NCBI RefSeq assembly: GCF_030272615.1
Contig: NC_081414.1
Location: 764,751,413-764,815,412, forward strand
Origin: Cryptomeria japonica
Lineage: Eukaryota; Streptophyta; Pinopsida; Cupressales; Cupressaceae
Reading direction: 5' to 3'
DNA length: 64,000 nucleotides
The position numbers were made by a program, and so were the translations under genes. Below the pieces are notes generated by a model. The model worked only from the letters and a program-made list of their open reading frames with translations. It ran no database searches and was not told the DNA's origin. Each line of letters opens with the position of its first letter. Positions within the stretch are counted from its first letter, which is position 1. Shown piece by piece: positions 12,201 through 22,800 of the stretch.

Positions 12201-12202
12201 TA

Positions 12203-12628
12203 TGAGAATTTGCATGTAGAGACTCAAGATCTAGAGGCCAAATGAATAGCACATAATAGAGAAAAAATGTGACAAGAATTTAAACTGTATTCTTATCAAG
12301 ATGCAAAATGCCCATCTAAGTACAATTTACATGAGCATGCTTATAAAGGCAAGGCTATAGGGAAATGAGAATACACAATCATGAAATGTGTCCCAATGAG
12401 ATACAAGGTTTGGTAGGAGAAATAATAAAATATTCCACAAGAGGTCTAGATCACCCACTGAAGTTGGAATGTGACAAGAAGATAAGACCACAAAGGGTGG
12501 AATTTATCCTACAACCATCTTCCCTAAGTGCACAATTCCCTAAGTGTCTCATATTCAAACTACAATGAATGCATTAACCTAAGTCAACTTAAGTAAAGTG
12601 TAATTATGAGACATGGTTTACACCAACA
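12203..12628 (-). repeat. LTR, right (5' LTR)
   Basis: On the minus strand it runs from TGTTGGTGTAAACC to GCAAATTCTCA, a TG...CA unit of about 426 bp. The U5-side half matches 10142-10370. Confidence 0.65.
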
Positions 12629-12990
12629 AAGCTTTTCTTTTTTATTTAGATTTTATTTTATCACTAATTTTATATCATTCAAAGTATATATGAGTTATCC
12701 ATTTAGATCTTCTTCACACTCATCTTCATTATGATCAAGCATTTCATAATTATTCCTTGCATGTGTGTTTTAATTATCCATAATAGGCACAAGGGTGTCT
12801 ACAAGAAGTTGAGTCCACTTTTTGGCCTAAAAGTGGAAGTCTTTTCCTTGATTTTTAGATTTAACCACATTTGACCTAAACATTTGAAGCACTCAAATAT
12901 TGAATCTTGAAAAAAGTTAGCAATATGAAATGTAGCACTCAAAATATAGTTTTAAAATTTATTATGTTTTAATACCCAGAAAATTGAAAT
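12629..12990. other. AT-rich spacer, no gene seen
   Basis: Non-coding sequence between the small LTR element and the SINE. No motif recognised. Confidence 0.5.
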
Positions 12991-13007
12991 AACTTTCAAA
13001 ATAAATT
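12991..13007 (+). repeat. SINE target-site duplication, left
   Basis: AACTTTCAAAATAAATT. It recurs at 13242-13258 as AACTTTCAAAAGAAATT, with one mismatch. Confidence 0.88.
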
Positions 13008-13241
13008 GTCCCCACGAGTTAGAGTAGTTGGTCTTAAGTCTCGGGTTTGCTCCCTGGGGTCTTGGGTTCGACTCTGTCTCTCGGACTTATTCTGCCACGA
13101 ACACCTGGGGGAGGTGTTGATTGCACCGTGGCCACAGGGATTAGTCTCACCCCCAGCTCGCCCCCTGCCTGAACCAGAGTAAGGTGGGGGCATTGGGCTG
13201 GGGCCGCGGGGACACCCTAACGATAACAAAGAAAAAAAAAA
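13008..13241 (+). mobile_element. tRNA-derived SINE
   Basis: A GC-rich 234-bp island in AT-rich DNA. It has an internal pol III promoter: an A-box-like TTAGAGTAGTTGG at 13019-13031 and B box GGTTCGACTC at 13065-13074. A non-tRNA body and a terminal A-rich tail follow. It is flanked by 17-bp direct repeats (12991-13007 and 13242-13258) with one mismatch, the hallmark of LINE-type target-primed insertion. It has no coding capacity. The family is not identified. Confidence 0.88.
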
Positions 13242-13258
13242 AACTTTCAAAAGAAATT

Positions 13259-13861
13259 TCTAGAAATCACTGTTTAAAAATGCATGTTTCAGGACCATAC
13301 CATGCACATGTATGAAACCACTTTTTTCACACAAATAAAATAAAATTGGAACCCTTTTGTGAAAATACTTGTAATAAACTACAGATTAATGAGGATATTT
13401 TTTGTAATTTTTTGTAATTTTTTGTAATAAACCCCTTGTGTACGACCACCATAATTTGACCTAAGCTTATCACTTTTTAATTTTAAAAATATTCCTATGT
13501 AGATTGATGTCATATAATTTATTTTTCAAAAAACATAAAAAAATAATAATTAAATAAATAAGAAAACTTGATATTTCAAGTTTATGGACCAAATCCTATA
13601 CAAATTAATTAAAAAATAGAAAAATAATCAAATCTTCAAAAAATATATATATTGGAAATCTACACACCATAATCTCTAATGGGTTTTAATTTTGTTTGAT
13701 AATTTTGTAAAAATGGGCATCAAACATATACCAAAAGTCAGTATTTTGTTTCTCACATAGTCCAGCCTTGTACTTGCAGGTCCAAGGCTTAGGTTTGGGC
13801 ATTCCAAGCCTTACCCAACTTGAATCTTAAGGCACAAAGCGAGGTGGTTTTCAAATTTTTA
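13259..13861. other. AT-rich spacer, no gene seen
   Basis: Non-coding. It includes a short triplet of TTTTTGTAA near 13398-13430. No domain or RNA gene recognised. Confidence 0.5.
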
Positions 13862-14023
13862 AATAACAAGGTCCCATTATATAAACAATAAATCATTTAA
13901 ATAATGGGAACCTGTTTAAATAATTAGTCCTTGTTATCTTTTTTACTATGAAAATACTTTCACGAAACGAGGCCCCATTATGAAATAGAATGAGGTCCCA
14001 AAGAATAATGGGGCCCCATTATT
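13862..14023. repeat. Cluster of inverted repeats (possible foldback element)
   Basis: ATAACAAGG (about 13863) is inverted as CCTTGTTAT (about 13930). CCCATTAT and ATAATGGG arms recur at about 13875, 13905, 13975 and 14006. The cluster ends in a perfect 20-bp palindrome, AATAATGGGGCCCCATTATT, at 14004-14023. It may be a decayed foldback or MITE-type insertion inside the copia gag. No transposase is visible. Confidence 0.5.
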
Positions 14024-14826
14024 TTAAGGCCTTGAGACCTTGAACCAAAATGAGGGCTTGTTCCTAGTGGTGTTGTTTCCAACGCACATACTTCCCCTGA
14101 TTGGGACCCAACTTCTTACACCCACCCACAAATAAAACTTCTTCTCTTTCACTTTTAGAGGTACAATGATTATATTCCTCAAAATAACTGCTATCCTCTT
14201 TCGAATAGAGACCTTTTTGGAATTTCTTATTTTTATACTTATACTCCTTTTTTCTTTTAAATAGATCATTACTTTCATGTTATTCAAAAGGAAATTTTGA
14301 TGCATAGCGACTTATCTTACCACATTTGAAAGATAGATTACCTTTATACTTTCTAGAACCTTTCTTCAAATTGCTTAAAAAGTTTTCTTGTTTGTCATCA
14401 TGATCAAATTCTTCCTTAAATGGATTGAAATTAGCTTCCTTTTTTGATGTCCAATTGTTCATTTCCTCATTTCATATGGATTAAGAGAGACAAACAATTC
14501 ATTCATTGTAAAATTATCTATATCTCTAGCTTTTTCAATAGTAGAAACTTTTGAATCATACCTTGAAAGAAAGGATCTGAGAACCTTCTTCATAATCATA
14601 TGTTTCTTCACTTCTTCACCCAATCCTTTGATAGCATTGACCACTTCATCCAATCAATGTATATAGTCAGTAATATTTTATTATTCTTTCATCTTCAAGC
14701 TTTCAAACTTGCCTCTATAATTTTGCAAGTTGTGTTGTTTCACCTTCTCATCTCCTTCATATATCCCATGACCTTTTTGGCAAATATCTTTAGCATATTT
14801 GCAATGCATCACTTTCAAAAAATTTA
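14024..14826 (-). pseudogene. Copia Gag N-terminal remnant (UBN2-type)
   Basis: The 14653-14459 frame encodes a copia Gag (UBN2) segment with KKVLRSFLSRYDSKVSTIE. Next, 14462-14280 carries a degraded CCHC knuckle, FKCGKISRYASKFPFE, in which the second half has lost its ligands. In another frame, 14280-14024 reads SKEDSSYFEEYN and EVLFVG, resembling the acidic linker and hydrophobic box of Sirevirus-type Gag. Frameshifts and stops disrupt it. It is the upstream half of the Gag whose remainder lies at 9500-10130. Confidence 0.7.
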
Positions 14827-15112
14827 AATTTGTCAATCCACATAGAATAACATTCTTTTTTTAGCAGTGTTCTTAGATTCCTTCTTACCAACTTGATCTA
14901 TTGGAGGAGTAGCAAGAGCAATATATCCATCTACCAAAAATTACCAAATATCAAGCCATAATGAGGTTAAGTAGGCTTCCATTATTATACTCAATAATGC
15001 ATAGTTTTTCCCATCAAACAATAAGGCCTGGTTTGAGGAGGAACCTTCTTGACATGTCATGTGTTCTAGTCCAGTGTCTACCTTCAATTGCTAGGCTACA
15101 TAAGGAACCAAT
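14827..15112. other. Leader region of the copia remnant
   Basis: Between the Gag remnant and the PBS. On the minus strand a short frame near 14900 may encode the Gag start. Nothing else is seen. Confidence 0.4.
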
Positions 15113-15124
15113 GCTCTAATACCA
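15113..15124 (-). other. Degenerate initiator-Met PBS
   Basis: The minus strand reads TGGTATTAGAGC, one change from the TGGTATCAGAGC consensus. It sits two bases from the LTR terminus at 15127 (plus-strand TGTTGGAACAC). Confidence 0.7.
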
Positions 15125-15126
15125 AG

Positions 15127-16180
15127 TGTTGGAACACATCAATATACTGAGGAGGGGGTGAATAAGTACATCATCAAATTTCAACTCGAATTAATTTATA
15201 AACAATCATCACCATTTTTTAAAAACAGTTGTAACATGAATAATAATAATGAAAACAATGAATAGCACCAATAGGGGTGGTCTCCTACCATGGTGTTGTG
15301 GGTAGCTATCACACCCCCCACTTAGGGTTTAACAATTTTATTATTATTCCACCTATTATTTATAAAATTTGTCAATTTTTTTTAATTTAAACTTGTTTGA
15401 ATTAATGCAGATCAAATCCAAAAAAAGTTAGAGTGCCTCCCTTGGGCAACCAATGCACCATCTGGGGCAATGTTGTTGGGGGTCACCATTGTGTCACTGG
15501 CTGGTTTCTATACATAGCCTAATAGGCTGATTTTTTCCATAGAGCATAACTTCTACACATGGTTCTAAACGTCTTATCCTTGTTGGAAAGGTGGTTCTAA
15601 GAACTCCATAGTGGTATGGTTGGTTTTTCCATATTTTTAAACTTCTTTTCCTTGTTGGAAAGGTGGTTCTAAGAACTACATAGTGGTATGGTTGGTTTTT
15701 CCATATTTTTTTATTTTTATAGTGAAATGCTTGCTCAAAGTTAGACATTCCTTTTTGACTTGGAGAGGTCATAAATTGTGCAAATGAAGTCATTTTTTGG
15801 AGTTCAAATAGTCAACAAAAAGATTGTTCAAAGCATTACATAATATTAGGGTTTAGGCAGATCCAAAGCAAATACAAATTAACAATTATATATAGATACA
15901 AACACAAAAGATGATGAAAAATGCATAACACAGATAACACAGAGATTTAACATGGTTCACCCAAGATGGGCTACATCCACAAAACACAACCATCTAATCT
16001 TTTCTTATTATCCAGTAAATTAGTACAACACTATTACCATGTCGTTTTCATTCCAAATGCTTATAGCAAGTGATTTTTAGGGTAACATACAAAGTCGACT
16101 ATTTTAGGGTTTTTTCAATGTCGGTTTTTTTTCAACAAAAAAATGGCAAAAAAATTCCTTAGGGGTTGTGCCCTCAAACC
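15127..16180 (-). repeat. Presumed 5' LTR of the copia remnant
   Basis: It begins on the plus strand with TGTTGGAACAC and an AGGAGGGGGTGAA run, the inverse of the C-rich 3' end seen in LTRs of elements 3 and 4. The right boundary cannot be fixed because the second LTR is missing. No gene inside. Confidence 0.4.
15572..15715 (+). repeat. 72-bp tandem duplication
   Basis: Two adjacent copies (15572-15643 and 15644-15715), each containing TTGTTGGAAAGGTGG and TGGTATGGTTGG. A shorter degraded third copy may precede them. Confidence 0.8.
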
Positions 16181-17399
16181 CCCACTTTCTCAGGGGATAC
16201 ACCCCTAAACCCTTGTGAGGATACATAATGAGTGTACAATACTTGCATGATTAATCACTACATATCAACACATAGTGGATTAGGTTTTAAACTATTTTGG
16301 CATGGTTTTATTTGCTATCATTTTTGTTTGATTTGTTTATGGTTTATTGTGACTATGGTGATTCTACGAGTTTATGAAAAATTGAATCTTGGTAAGTTGG
16401 TGCTTGTGTTATTGTATACTTAGTTGTACATATCATATTACTCTTATTTTGACATGGTTATCAGTATATTGTTTGTATTTGTATGTTGCATCGTTGGGTC
16501 TATGAGTTGTGCAATTTTGTAGACACTTTATAATTATAGGTTGCATATATGACTTGGATGTCCAGGTTGTTTTTACCTATAGACCTTTCAATGTTGATGC
16601 ATATTCAAATTGATGACTTGGTTTAGTCACTTGGTTCACTAGTTTATTTTTTATGTTGAGGAGGAGAGATGGTGTTACTAGGTATAGTCATGATGTGGGA
16701 CCTATGGTGTTCACTATGTGATGCAAATAGGTGTGTCACATTGGGAGTTTGAAGCTTCTTCAATTGGTGGTATTCGCAATGTCATAAATGTTCATTATTC
16801 TTTGGGAATTTATCATGACATGATTGTTTACTAAGTTTCATTTTTGGTGGTGTTAGATTGCTTCTTGATTGATTATGGTGGTGTATCTTCTTGTTTGAAG
16901 ATCATGGTTTTGATTTTCCTTTCGGGAGCTCATGGTATTGGTGTTGAATTCTTTTATTTTGTGAGGCTCTTGGTTGATTTTAAATTAGGATATTGTTATC
17001 ATGATGTCATGGATATCTTGATTACACACTTCAATGGGAGCTTGTGATAGTGATGTTTGGTTGTGTTGTATCTTCTTGGTTTAGAGATTGTGGTTTGACT
17101 CTTCCCTTTGGGAGATATTGGCGTTTAAATATTTGATTATTTTGAGGCTATACATGATCTTTAGTTAGAGGATAGTTTATCATTATTCCATGGAGATATC
17201 AATATCACAAATCAGTGGGATCTTGTGGCAATGATATTGGATTCACCATTGAATAGGGGATAATATTATTAAGTGGTTGTTGGTGTCATGGATGGACTCT
17301 TGGATTTTGTTTCTTCTATGTAGTGAGGGTTCTTTGGTATTTTGGGTTTCATCAACAAGAGAGAGAAGGTTATATTTTTGTGTTTGGAGATGTTGATGT
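16181..17399. other. Old repeat DNA, target of element 2
   Basis: AT/GT-rich and non-coding. It contains a degenerate direct repeat about 190 bp apart. Element 2 inserted at 17400-17404, and the continuation is 25257-26401. Small plus-strand frames (16232-16423, 16844-17047) have no recognisable domain. Confidence 0.55.
16849..17240 (+). repeat. Degenerate ~190-bp tandem repeat
   Basis: TGTATCTTCTTG, then TTTGGGAG/TTCGGGAG and AGTGGGATCTTGTG/AATGGGAGCTTGTG, recur in the same order about 175-190 bp apart. The family is unknown. Confidence 0.45.
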
Positions 17400-17578
17400 C
17401 TTAGTGTAGCGTCCTAAAATTGCGACACTTGCAATTTCGACCGCATTTGAGTCTTCACGATGGCGGCGCAACACTGAACCTGAATGGAGACCCCGAAACT
17501 TGTTCATGACACCAAAAACTGCATTTTTTAGCACCCTGGCCTGATCCTCCTTGCACCCTGCTGTCCCTGGAGGTGGGA

Positions 17579-17640
17579 CCATGGCGCCCAGCGCCCTGGT
17601 CCCCCAGGACCATGGCGCCCAGTGCCCTGGTCCCTGGCCC
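17579..17640 (+). repeat. 31-bp GC-rich minisatellite, 2 units
   Basis: The unit begins CCATGGCGCCCAGCGCCCTG. There are two units here, three at 24168-24260, and one in each element 1 LTR. It lies upstream of the TATA box, so in U3. Confidence 0.85.
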
Positions 17641-17756
17641 TATTTTGGGCCCGGTCTCTTTTGGGGCTTCGGGTCTTTAAGTTTGCAAATTGGAAAATAA
17701 TATTTCCTGGTCGGCCTAAGGTCGGGAAAATCAGTCTTTCAACCCTAATTGACAAG

Positions 17757-17764
17757 TATATAAA
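17757..17764 (+). promoter_or_regulatory. LTR TATA box
   Basis: TATATAAA, conserved in all four LTRs of the family. It places transcription start near 17790, upstream of the intron-like segment. Confidence 0.7.
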
Positions 17765-18011
17765 CTACATTTCCTCTCCCATTTTGGGAGATGAAAAAAA
17801 AGGCGGAAACGATATTCAAGTATTCATACATTCAAACATTCAAGCATTCAAGCATTCCTTCAAGCAATTGAGCATTCTAAGTCTCCATTCAAGGCTAAGT
17901 GTTGCATTCAAGACAAGGATTCAACCATTGAAGAGGAGATCACATACAACATACAACATACTACATACATTACACCTTCGCATGTAAGAATACAAACATT
18001 CTTACAACAAG

Positions 18012-18149
18012 GTATCAGTACTTGTTTACATTATAAACATTTACATTTACAGCATTCTCATTTCTTGGTTAATTCCAAAACTGGGGTTTGACCTAAAGGA
18101 AAACCCCTCATCCCTAACCCCCCAATCGTCCTCTCTTTTCTGTGTGTAG
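18012..18149 (+). other. Intron-like segment in LTR (138 bp)
   Basis: It starts GTATCAG after ACAACAAG and ends CTTTTCTGTGTGTAG before GTTGCAGG. A CTAAC branch-point-like motif and a pyrimidine-rich tract sit at the usual distance from the AG. The same 138 bp is in the right LTR at 24632-24769. In both element 1 LTRs the flanks ACAACAAG and GTTGCAGG are joined exactly. Present versus precisely absent is what splicing of an ancestral genomic RNA would leave. Confidence 0.75.
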
Positions 18150-18634
18150 GTTGCAGGTACGCGGCTGTAACTGAAGATCTGGAATCCTTGTGCAGAGACG
18201 AACAGATCCCCCTTCGTTTCGCGGATTTTTCGGAGGACTGTGTGCACGTCGGGCGCCATCGTCCTGTCAACTTTCACTCAAATTTGTAGAACAGCACCGT
18301 CTCGACATTTTACTGCTAATTCCAGGTCTGCAGCTTCATCCCATATCCCTATCTCTGTTTATAAGCGAATCTTTCCTACTTTACATGCATTCCTAGTTCA
18401 ATCTTTCTATCAACATTCTTTACAAAAGAGGGTATCCTTGATGTCTTAACCCTTGAAACTCATATAGAATCCAATCTTGCATTGTGTGGGATTGGATCTT
18501 GTGGGTTTCAACCCCTCTTTTGAATGTTGAGTCTCTCCTAAGTGAAAACCATCAACCCTAGTGACTCTCCCTTCTCTCTCCTTGGGGTTGGGGAGGGGAG
18601 AACGACTAGGGTTCGATTTTTTCACTTTAAATTT

Positions 18635-18652
18635 TGGTGAACCCGACGTGAA
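18635..18652 (+). other. Primer-binding site, tRNA-Trp
   Basis: TGGTGAACCCGACGTGAA, three bases after the 5' LTR. It is complementary to the 3' acceptor and T-arm of plant tRNA-Trp including the CCA end. Confidence 0.85.
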
Positions 18653-19009
18653 CATCCTCATTCTGATTATTCATGGTTAGATCTGAAAATTTTGCTTTCC
18701 TAAATTTCCATGTTTGATCTTTTGCAAATTTTAGAGGTTGATTGCATAAAAACCCTAAAATTTTCTTTTAAGTAATTAAACTTGTGAAATGTTTAATTGT
18801 TAATGCTTGTTTCAGATCTACCCTTCTATTGCAAATTGTCAATTCATATTTATGCTTCAATTCTGAAAATTAAGTAGTTAAATGTCAAAACCCTAATTTT
18901 TAAGACCTTCTTGATTCAACCTTTGACTGATAATTTCACTAATCAAAACACTTCCAAATCGGCTGTAACTTTGGATTCCGCAATAAAATCACAATATCTT
19001 TCATCCCTG

Positions 19010-19083
19010 AAAATTTGGAAAAAAGTTGCGAGGACCGTGTGCACCCCGAGCGCCCTCGTCCCCGACATTTTTTTCGAAATTTT
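19010..19083 (+). other. Leader hairpin module 1 of element 2
   Basis: Outer arms AAAATTT...AAATTTT and A-run/T-run pairing. The inner stem pairs GGAC (19032-19035) with GTCC (19058-19061) around a GC-rich loop. Homologue of 6157-6230. Confidence 0.55.
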
Positions 19084-19632
19084 GGGAGCTAGATCTTACT
19101 GTATTTTTCTGCTAAAATCAGAGAATTTTGGCTGATTTTATCAATTCTAACACTTTCAAAATTAAAGTCAAAGTTGGTCTAGCGATTGCTTGGATTGAGG
19201 CTTCTAATCATTCAAAAATTGTTGAAATTGAAATTTGTATCAAAATTGTGTTTCTTACAGTGCTAAATCTGAAAAGTGTGTTAGCATTCATTCGAAATTT
19301 CAGTGTTTTATTCAAATTTTTACAATTTGTGACTTTTGAAATTAAGTGTTTAATTGCAACAACCTTGATTTCCACTTTCAAATTCGAATTTTGCATGAAA
19401 TCGAGTCAACTTTTAAATTTCGAAGCCTGCATTGCTTTCAGTATTCCTTCTAAAATCATAAAATTCAAAATTTCAATTTCCCCCTCTTTTTCAAAATTCA
19501 AATTTTACATTTTTCAACAATCTTGGTAGGGTTCAATTTTGAGATTGCAACTTTAATTTGGCCTATCTACAGATCATAAAATCACTCAATTTTTTCAGAT
19601 TAGCTTTAAAATCATCATAACTTTCATCCCTG

Positions 19633-19705
19633 AAAATTTTGAAAAAAGATGCGAGGACCCTGTGCACTCCGTTCGCCACGGTCCCGGACATTTTTTCCGA
19701 AATTT
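19633..19705 (+). other. Leader hairpin module 2 of element 2
   Basis: Inner stem GGACC (19655-19659) with GGTCC (19680-19684); outer A/T arms as in module 1. Homologue of 5534-5608. Confidence 0.55.
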
Positions 19706-19811
19706 CGGGAGATTGTCCTGATTGCATTTAACAGCTTAAATCTAGGAGATTGGTTGATTTTATTGAAATTTGCTACCTCTAAATTCAAAATCTTCTCTCT
19801 TTCTTTAGTGC

Positions 19812-22800
19812 ATGATTTTTACAACAATAAGCCCTACTTACACTATTCCCGTTACACGAAGCCTTAGAATTAAGTCTTTCCAAGGTGTAATTACCGAGGA
19901 GATGGAACCTAATTTGAATGGCCTTTTTAATGAGGACATGGGTAATTCCTCTAATCCTCTTAATGATGAAGAAGCTCTCCATGAGGTTTCTGTAGAACAA
20001 CTTTCAAAATTGGATAACCAATTTGATGATTTTCGACAATGGATGTCTCAAGAATACCCTGATAGTGAAGCTCTTTCATTAATTGAGGGTCTAAAACGTA
20101 TGGTTCAAAGTGATAAGAATGGAATTGATATTTTGCGTGGTATTGCACACATTGTGGATTCGAATGTGATGCCGATGAAAAATTGTGCCGAAACCTTAGG
20201 TTATACACAACCTCCTACTCAAGTTAATCATTCTATTCCTTTGACAACTCCTATTGCTAGTATACCTACTTTTACATCAAACATAATGACTACTTCAATA
20301 CAAGACATTCCTCCTATGATCACTAGTCATGGGGGCAATCCCTCTTCTTCAAACAACCCTCTTCCTTCATTCAATCCGACTTCTTCATTCATTCCTTCAA
20401 TGAGTGTCCCTATTATATCTCCACAAATGAACATGACGCAAGGGGGCAATTCATTTAACCTTTCCATTCCTCCTTGTAGTGTACCTCCTTTCCAATCATC
20501 TCCTATGACTAACTATTATAGTGTCCCACCACCTTACTCTCTACCTTCTTTCAATAACATAACACCTCCATCACAATCTAACACATCTGATATGAACTCT
20601 TGACTGAAGTGACCATTAACAATCTTGCACAAACTGTCTCTTCTTTACAACAACAAATTGCCTCTATGAATCAATCTAAGTTTAGTGTGCCCACATTTGA
20701 TGTTGCGAGCCCACTTTCTCTTGACATTGTTCGAGCTATTCCCCCTAAACATGTTGAAATTCCGCATTTGGAGCTTTATAGTGGTAAGGGTGATCCTCTA
20801 ACACATGTTAAGACCTTTCAAACAATATGCACTGATTTTGCTTATGACCAAAGGTTGCTTACAAAACTGTTTACCAGAACATTAAGAGATAAAGCCCTAC
20901 AATGGTATTGCTCATTGCCTTCTTATTCTATTGCTTCTTTCGAACAACTTGCAAATGCTTTCATTCAACAATTTCAAAACAATATAAGTCCTAAAGTTAC
21001 TTTGATTGATTTAATGCATTGTAAACAAGGTGTTAAAGAAAAAGTGACTGATTTCATTGGTAGATATAAGCATTTGTATGCTCAAATTTCTTTTCTAGTG
21101 CCTGACAATGATATTCAAAGAATCTTTATTTCTAATTTACAAAAAGACATTAGAGAAAAACTTTTGTTTTTTGAGTTTACTTCTTTCCAACATTTGTGTG
21201 CAACTCTTCACAATTATCAACTGACTGTGAGTCAAATGGAACAAGCAAATCCTATGCCTCCGAGTGATAAGGGTGATAGTAGTCAACAACCAGTTGGGAA
21301 GTTTAAACCGAACAGAGAGTCCATTAAATTCAATGAAAACATCATCAACAACAATGTGAATGCAGCATCAGGTGTGCCTCCTATTTCTAAGTTTTTCAAG
21401 AAAGAAAGAAAGTTTACTCCTTTGAATGAATCATTGCATAGTATTATGAATAAGTTATTGGAACAAAATGTGCTTACTCTTCCTCCTATAAGGCAAATAG
21501 ATCCTGCAAAGATTAACTCACCCTATTTTGATAACAAATCTTTTTGTCAATTTCATCGTCATCCTGGGCATGATACTGAAAAATGTTTTGCTTTAAAAGG
21601 TAAAATTCAAGATTTGATTGATAATAATACTATCTCTGTTTCTGGTGTGAATGATAAAGGCAATACATCTGTAGCTCCTCCTAACCAAAATCTTCAGATT
21701 TTTACTGATCCATTACCTTCTCACACCTCTAATGCGATTGATACTAATGATTCCTCTGTCTCACCTGATGATCTTGTGTCTATGACTCCGAATGTGATTA
21801 ACTTTGTAGAGCACAGAAAATCCCTAAAGAACCTTCCATCACCTTTGATTCCAGTGAAACTATCAGGGCACCTGATGGTCCTTTATATATAGTTGCAAAA
21901 GTCAAGAATACACCTTGCCGTGGGGTGCTTGTTGATCCTTCTTGTATGGTTAATATCATTACTGAAGAATTTCTTTTTACTTTGCAATTGAATCAAGTGA
22001 TCTATGATGAAACAAATGTGGTTGTGAAACTATTTGATGCATTTTCTTCTCCTGCAATTAGTTCTATCACATTGCCTATTGAGGTCCATAACAAATCCCT
22101 TGATGTGGACTTTGCTATTATTCCATCATCCGAACAATTTCGTGTGAAGCTAGGCTATCCTTGGTTGTCTTCTATGAAAGCTATTGCTTCTCCTATTCAT
22201 AAGTGTTTGAAATTTCCCCATAATGGTGAAGTTGTTACTGTCAATCATAGTCTCTTTAAACTAGCTGAAAGAACTTCTAGCGTTCCTATTGATTACTTTT
22301 GGCCTAAACAATTCCAATCTCTTCCTCCGCAAAGTGATCATCTTTTCAAATCTTATCAAAAATGGAAAAAAGATATGACCCTATCTCTAAGTGAATCTAG
22401 AACACCCAAACTTGACATTCCTATCGTTCTTGAGAAGGAAGTTCTTCCTTTGAAAGATAAAACTAATGTCTTTCCTCAAGAAGATTCCCAATCCATCCCT
22501 ATGAATGTGAGTATGCCTATATCTAATAAACTTCCTAAAAGTAGACCTATACCTCCTCGTCATGATGGACTTGGTCTCCTTCCTAAACCGAATATTCCTC
22601 CCTTATATGGAGCAGTTCCTCCTCCTTCCTCTTATGGAGAGAAGAGACCTTCCTCTTCTCCTATTGTTCAACCTAAGAGACCACAACCTAAACACCCAAG
22701 TGATAAGGATGAGAACATTCCTCCTCCTCAATCTTCTCAACTTCCTACTAAGACTAGACGAAATCGTTCTACACGTGAACGCCGACGAAAGCGTCATCTT

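Larger units (their letters stand above)
10142..12628 (-). mobile_element. Small LTR element without coding capacity
   Basis: The segment from 10142 to about 10370 matches 12203 to about 12410: the same TGAGAATTTGC terminus and the same TATA-like GCCTTTATAAG on the minus strand. A PBS (minus TGGTATCAGAGCC at 12188-12200) directly precedes the right LTR terminus. The interior has no protein domain. The outer, U3-side halves of the two LTRs do not match, so this could be one element with replaced U3 or two related insertions. Confidence 0.5.
8870..16180 (-). mobile_element. Dismembered Sirevirus-like Ty1/copia element
   Basis: Colinear minus-strand pieces fit one old element: LTR end at 15127, an initiator-Met-type PBS (15113-15124), N-terminal Gag (14826-14024), C-terminal Gag (10130-9500), protease (9403-9104) and the GAG-pre-integrase segment (9103-8870). 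Integrase, RT and the other LTR are missing. The Gag is split by about 3.9 kb containing another LTR element (10142-12628) and a SINE (13008-13241). The outer boundaries are estimates; the far end of the LTR near 16180 is a guess. Confidence 0.6.
17405..18631 (+). repeat. Element 2 5' LTR
   Basis: 1,227 bp, starts TGTAGCG. It ends CTTTAAA where the other copies end CTTTACA, a point change. TATATAAA at 17757-17764. Two 31-bp GC-rich units lie at 17579-17640 and the intron-like segment at 18012-18149. Confidence 0.95.
18653..19811 (+). other. Leader of element 2
   Basis: 1.16 kb between PBS and gag start, rich in AAATTT and TTCAAA. It is colinear with 5429-6589 of element 1. It contains the two hairpin modules. 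The frames called here are broken and share no domain. Confidence 0.7.

Noticed and set aside
13019-13074. Functional tRNA gene
   Set aside because: A and B boxes are present, but there is no cloverleaf-competent body, and the unit has an A-rich tail and a long target duplication typical of a SINE.
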